From assembly GCA_028139285.1 (NCBI GenBank), contig JAOINI010000001.1, positions 62,001 to 126,000 of the forward strand: DNA of 64,000 nucleotides. The letters run 5' to 3'. The position numbers and the translations under genes are program-made. Shown here one piece after another: positions 63,224 to 64,000 of this stretch; the stretch's first letter is position 1, and each line of letters begins with the position of its first letter. The notes under the pieces were generated by a model. The model was not told the DNA's origin. It was given only the letters and a program-made list of their open reading frames with translations, and ran no database searches. The DNA comes from Candidatus Pelagibacter sp. (lineage in GTDB: Bacteria > Pseudomonadota > Alphaproteobacteria > Pelagibacterales > Pelagibacteraceae).

Positions 63224-64000
63224 ATGAAATCTGTTTCTATAACTCCAGGTAAAAACAACGTTGGTGCTTACATCAACGATGTAAATTTAAATAAGTTAAA
63301 TAACGACTTAACGGGTCAAATTAAAGATATACTTAATAAATACGGAGTAATTTTCATAAAAAAACAAAATTTGAACCCAAGTGCATACCAAAATTTTGCT
63401 AAATCTATTGGGCAATTAGTAGAGTATCCAAGATTAAAAGGATTAGAAAATTTTCCTTACATAAATGTTTTAGAGAGAAAACCTAGTGACAAAAGTTTAG
63501 CTTTCGGAGGATCTTGGCTACATCAGGACACTTCATATTTGGAAAAAGATAGACCGAGATATACTATGCTTATGGGTATAGAAATTCCTGTAGGGCAAGG
63601 AAATACTATTTTTTCCTCTGGTTTTAATGCCTATAAAAATCTTCCAGATGAAATTAAACAAAAAATTAAAAATGCTAAAGGTGTTTTTTCATCTGCCGGA
63701 CCGATTAGTAAAACTAGACTTGAATTGGAAAAAAGAGCTGGAATTAATTCTTCAAAAGTTTTGGAAGCTGAACATTCAATTGTTCAAGAGGTTAATGGAC
63801 AAAAATCTTTATATGTTTCTCCGGGTCATCTAATAAAAATTAAAAATATTGATGAAAGTGAAAAAATTAAAAATTTTCTTATTGATCATGTAAATAAAGA
63901 AGAATTTATATTTTCTTATGAGTGGTCAAAAGGGGATTTAGTTCTATGGGATAATCTCAGTGTGATGCATAAAGCAAGCGAAATAAAAAATTGTAGCCGT
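63224..64000 (+). CDS. TauD/TfdA-family Fe(II)/2-oxoglutarate dioxygenase (partial, cut by window end)
   Basis: The first 259 codons are visible, starting with the ATG directly after the SRAP stop. The double-stranded beta-helix shows the metal site WLHQDTSY (His, Asp) and the distal His in WDNLSVMHKAS, with GVIFIKKQNLNP before and GDLVLWDN near the end. Family members oxidise taurine, sulfonates, alkylsulfates or small carboxylates. The substrate here is unknown. The C-terminal Arg region lies outside the window. Confidence 0.9.
   Translation, partial: MKSVSITPGKNNVGAYINDVNLNKLNNDLTGQIKDILNKYGVIFIKKQNLNPSAYQNFAKSIGQLVEYPRLKGLENFPYINVLERKPSDKSLAFGGSWLHQDTSYLEKDRPRYTMLMGIEIPVGQGNTIFSSGFNAYKNLPDEIKQKIKNAKGVFSSAGPISKTRLELEKRAGINSSKVLEAEHSIVQEVNGQKSLYVSPGHLIKIKNIDESEKIKNFLIDHVNKEEFIFSYEWSKGDLVLWDNLSVMHKASEIKNCSR

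Noticed and set aside
63627..63833. Plus-strand 68-codon frame inside the last gene
   Set aside because: It is an out-of-frame shadow within the TauD-like coding sequence.

Overview
The window reads as a stretch of a streamlined, very AT-rich alphaproteobacterial chromosome, most likely SAR11 (Pelagibacterales) or a close relative. The evidence is the combination of near-zero intergenic spacing, frequent 1-4 nt start/stop overlaps, Lys/Asn/Ile-rich proteins, and alphaproteobacterial markers: GcrA, HisZ with short-form HisG, a tRNA-His lacking G-1, an RpoH-type groESL promoter, a DUF3035-like lipoprotein and an NDUFA9-like protein. I see no rRNA, CRISPR array, IS element, prophage or integrase. 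No gene-free stretch exceeds 300 bases; the longest is about 240 bases, between tRNA-His and csp.

Layout: 1-5.7 kb (minus) carries pgi (cut by the window edge), a DUF3035-like lipoprotein, lspA, ileS, ribF and a HAD hydrolase. 5.8-7.9 kb is groESL with a heat-shock promoter and a strong terminator. 7.97-9.66 kb is a two-gene accessory cassette (an APS-kinase-like/nucleotidyltransferase fusion and a sulfotransferase). 9.7-12.8 kb (minus) is tRNA-His-hisS-hisZ-hisG. 13-16.7 kb has csp, accA and glcB. 16.7-19.4 kb (minus) is SRP RNA-dnaX-ybaB-recR. 19.4-25.4 kb has pheA, kdsB, a membrane-anchored cytochrome c, argF-argD, an ABC-2 permease and gcrA.

25.4-41.8 kb is a phosphorus-themed block, mostly on the minus strand: a small membrane peptide, a split phoR, pstS-pstC-pstA-pstB-phoU-phoB, a lipid kinase, a glycerophosphodiesterase, ugpBAEC, an SMR-family protein, and a large phosphoethanolamine-transferase-like protein with a C-terminal GDPD-like domain. 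Together these genes would sense phosphate, import it, import glycerol-3-phosphate or glycerophosphodiesters, and process lipid head groups.

41.8-63.2 kb holds envelope and central metabolism genes: an NDUFA9-like protein, rnd, kdsD-lptC-lptB (no lptA between them), aroA-cmk-rpsA-ihfB-pyrF-trpF-trpB-trpA-accD-folC as one tightly packed plus-strand run, then trxA, sbcB, rmuC, an ADP-ribosylglycohydrolase-like gene and rlmN on minus, and a plus-strand run of small membrane proteins, a flavodoxin-fold oxidoreductase, an FAH-family hydrolase, an SRAP protein and a TauD-like dioxygenase cut by the window end.

The observations I consider most worth following are: phoR split from its membrane module exactly at a run of nine A; the PEtN-transferase/GDPD fusion; the sulfation cassette; a TrpB with altered active-site residues; an SMR protein lacking the essential Glu; a membrane-tailed AccA; and two RNA genes (tRNA-His, SRP RNA) abutting the start codon of the next gene.
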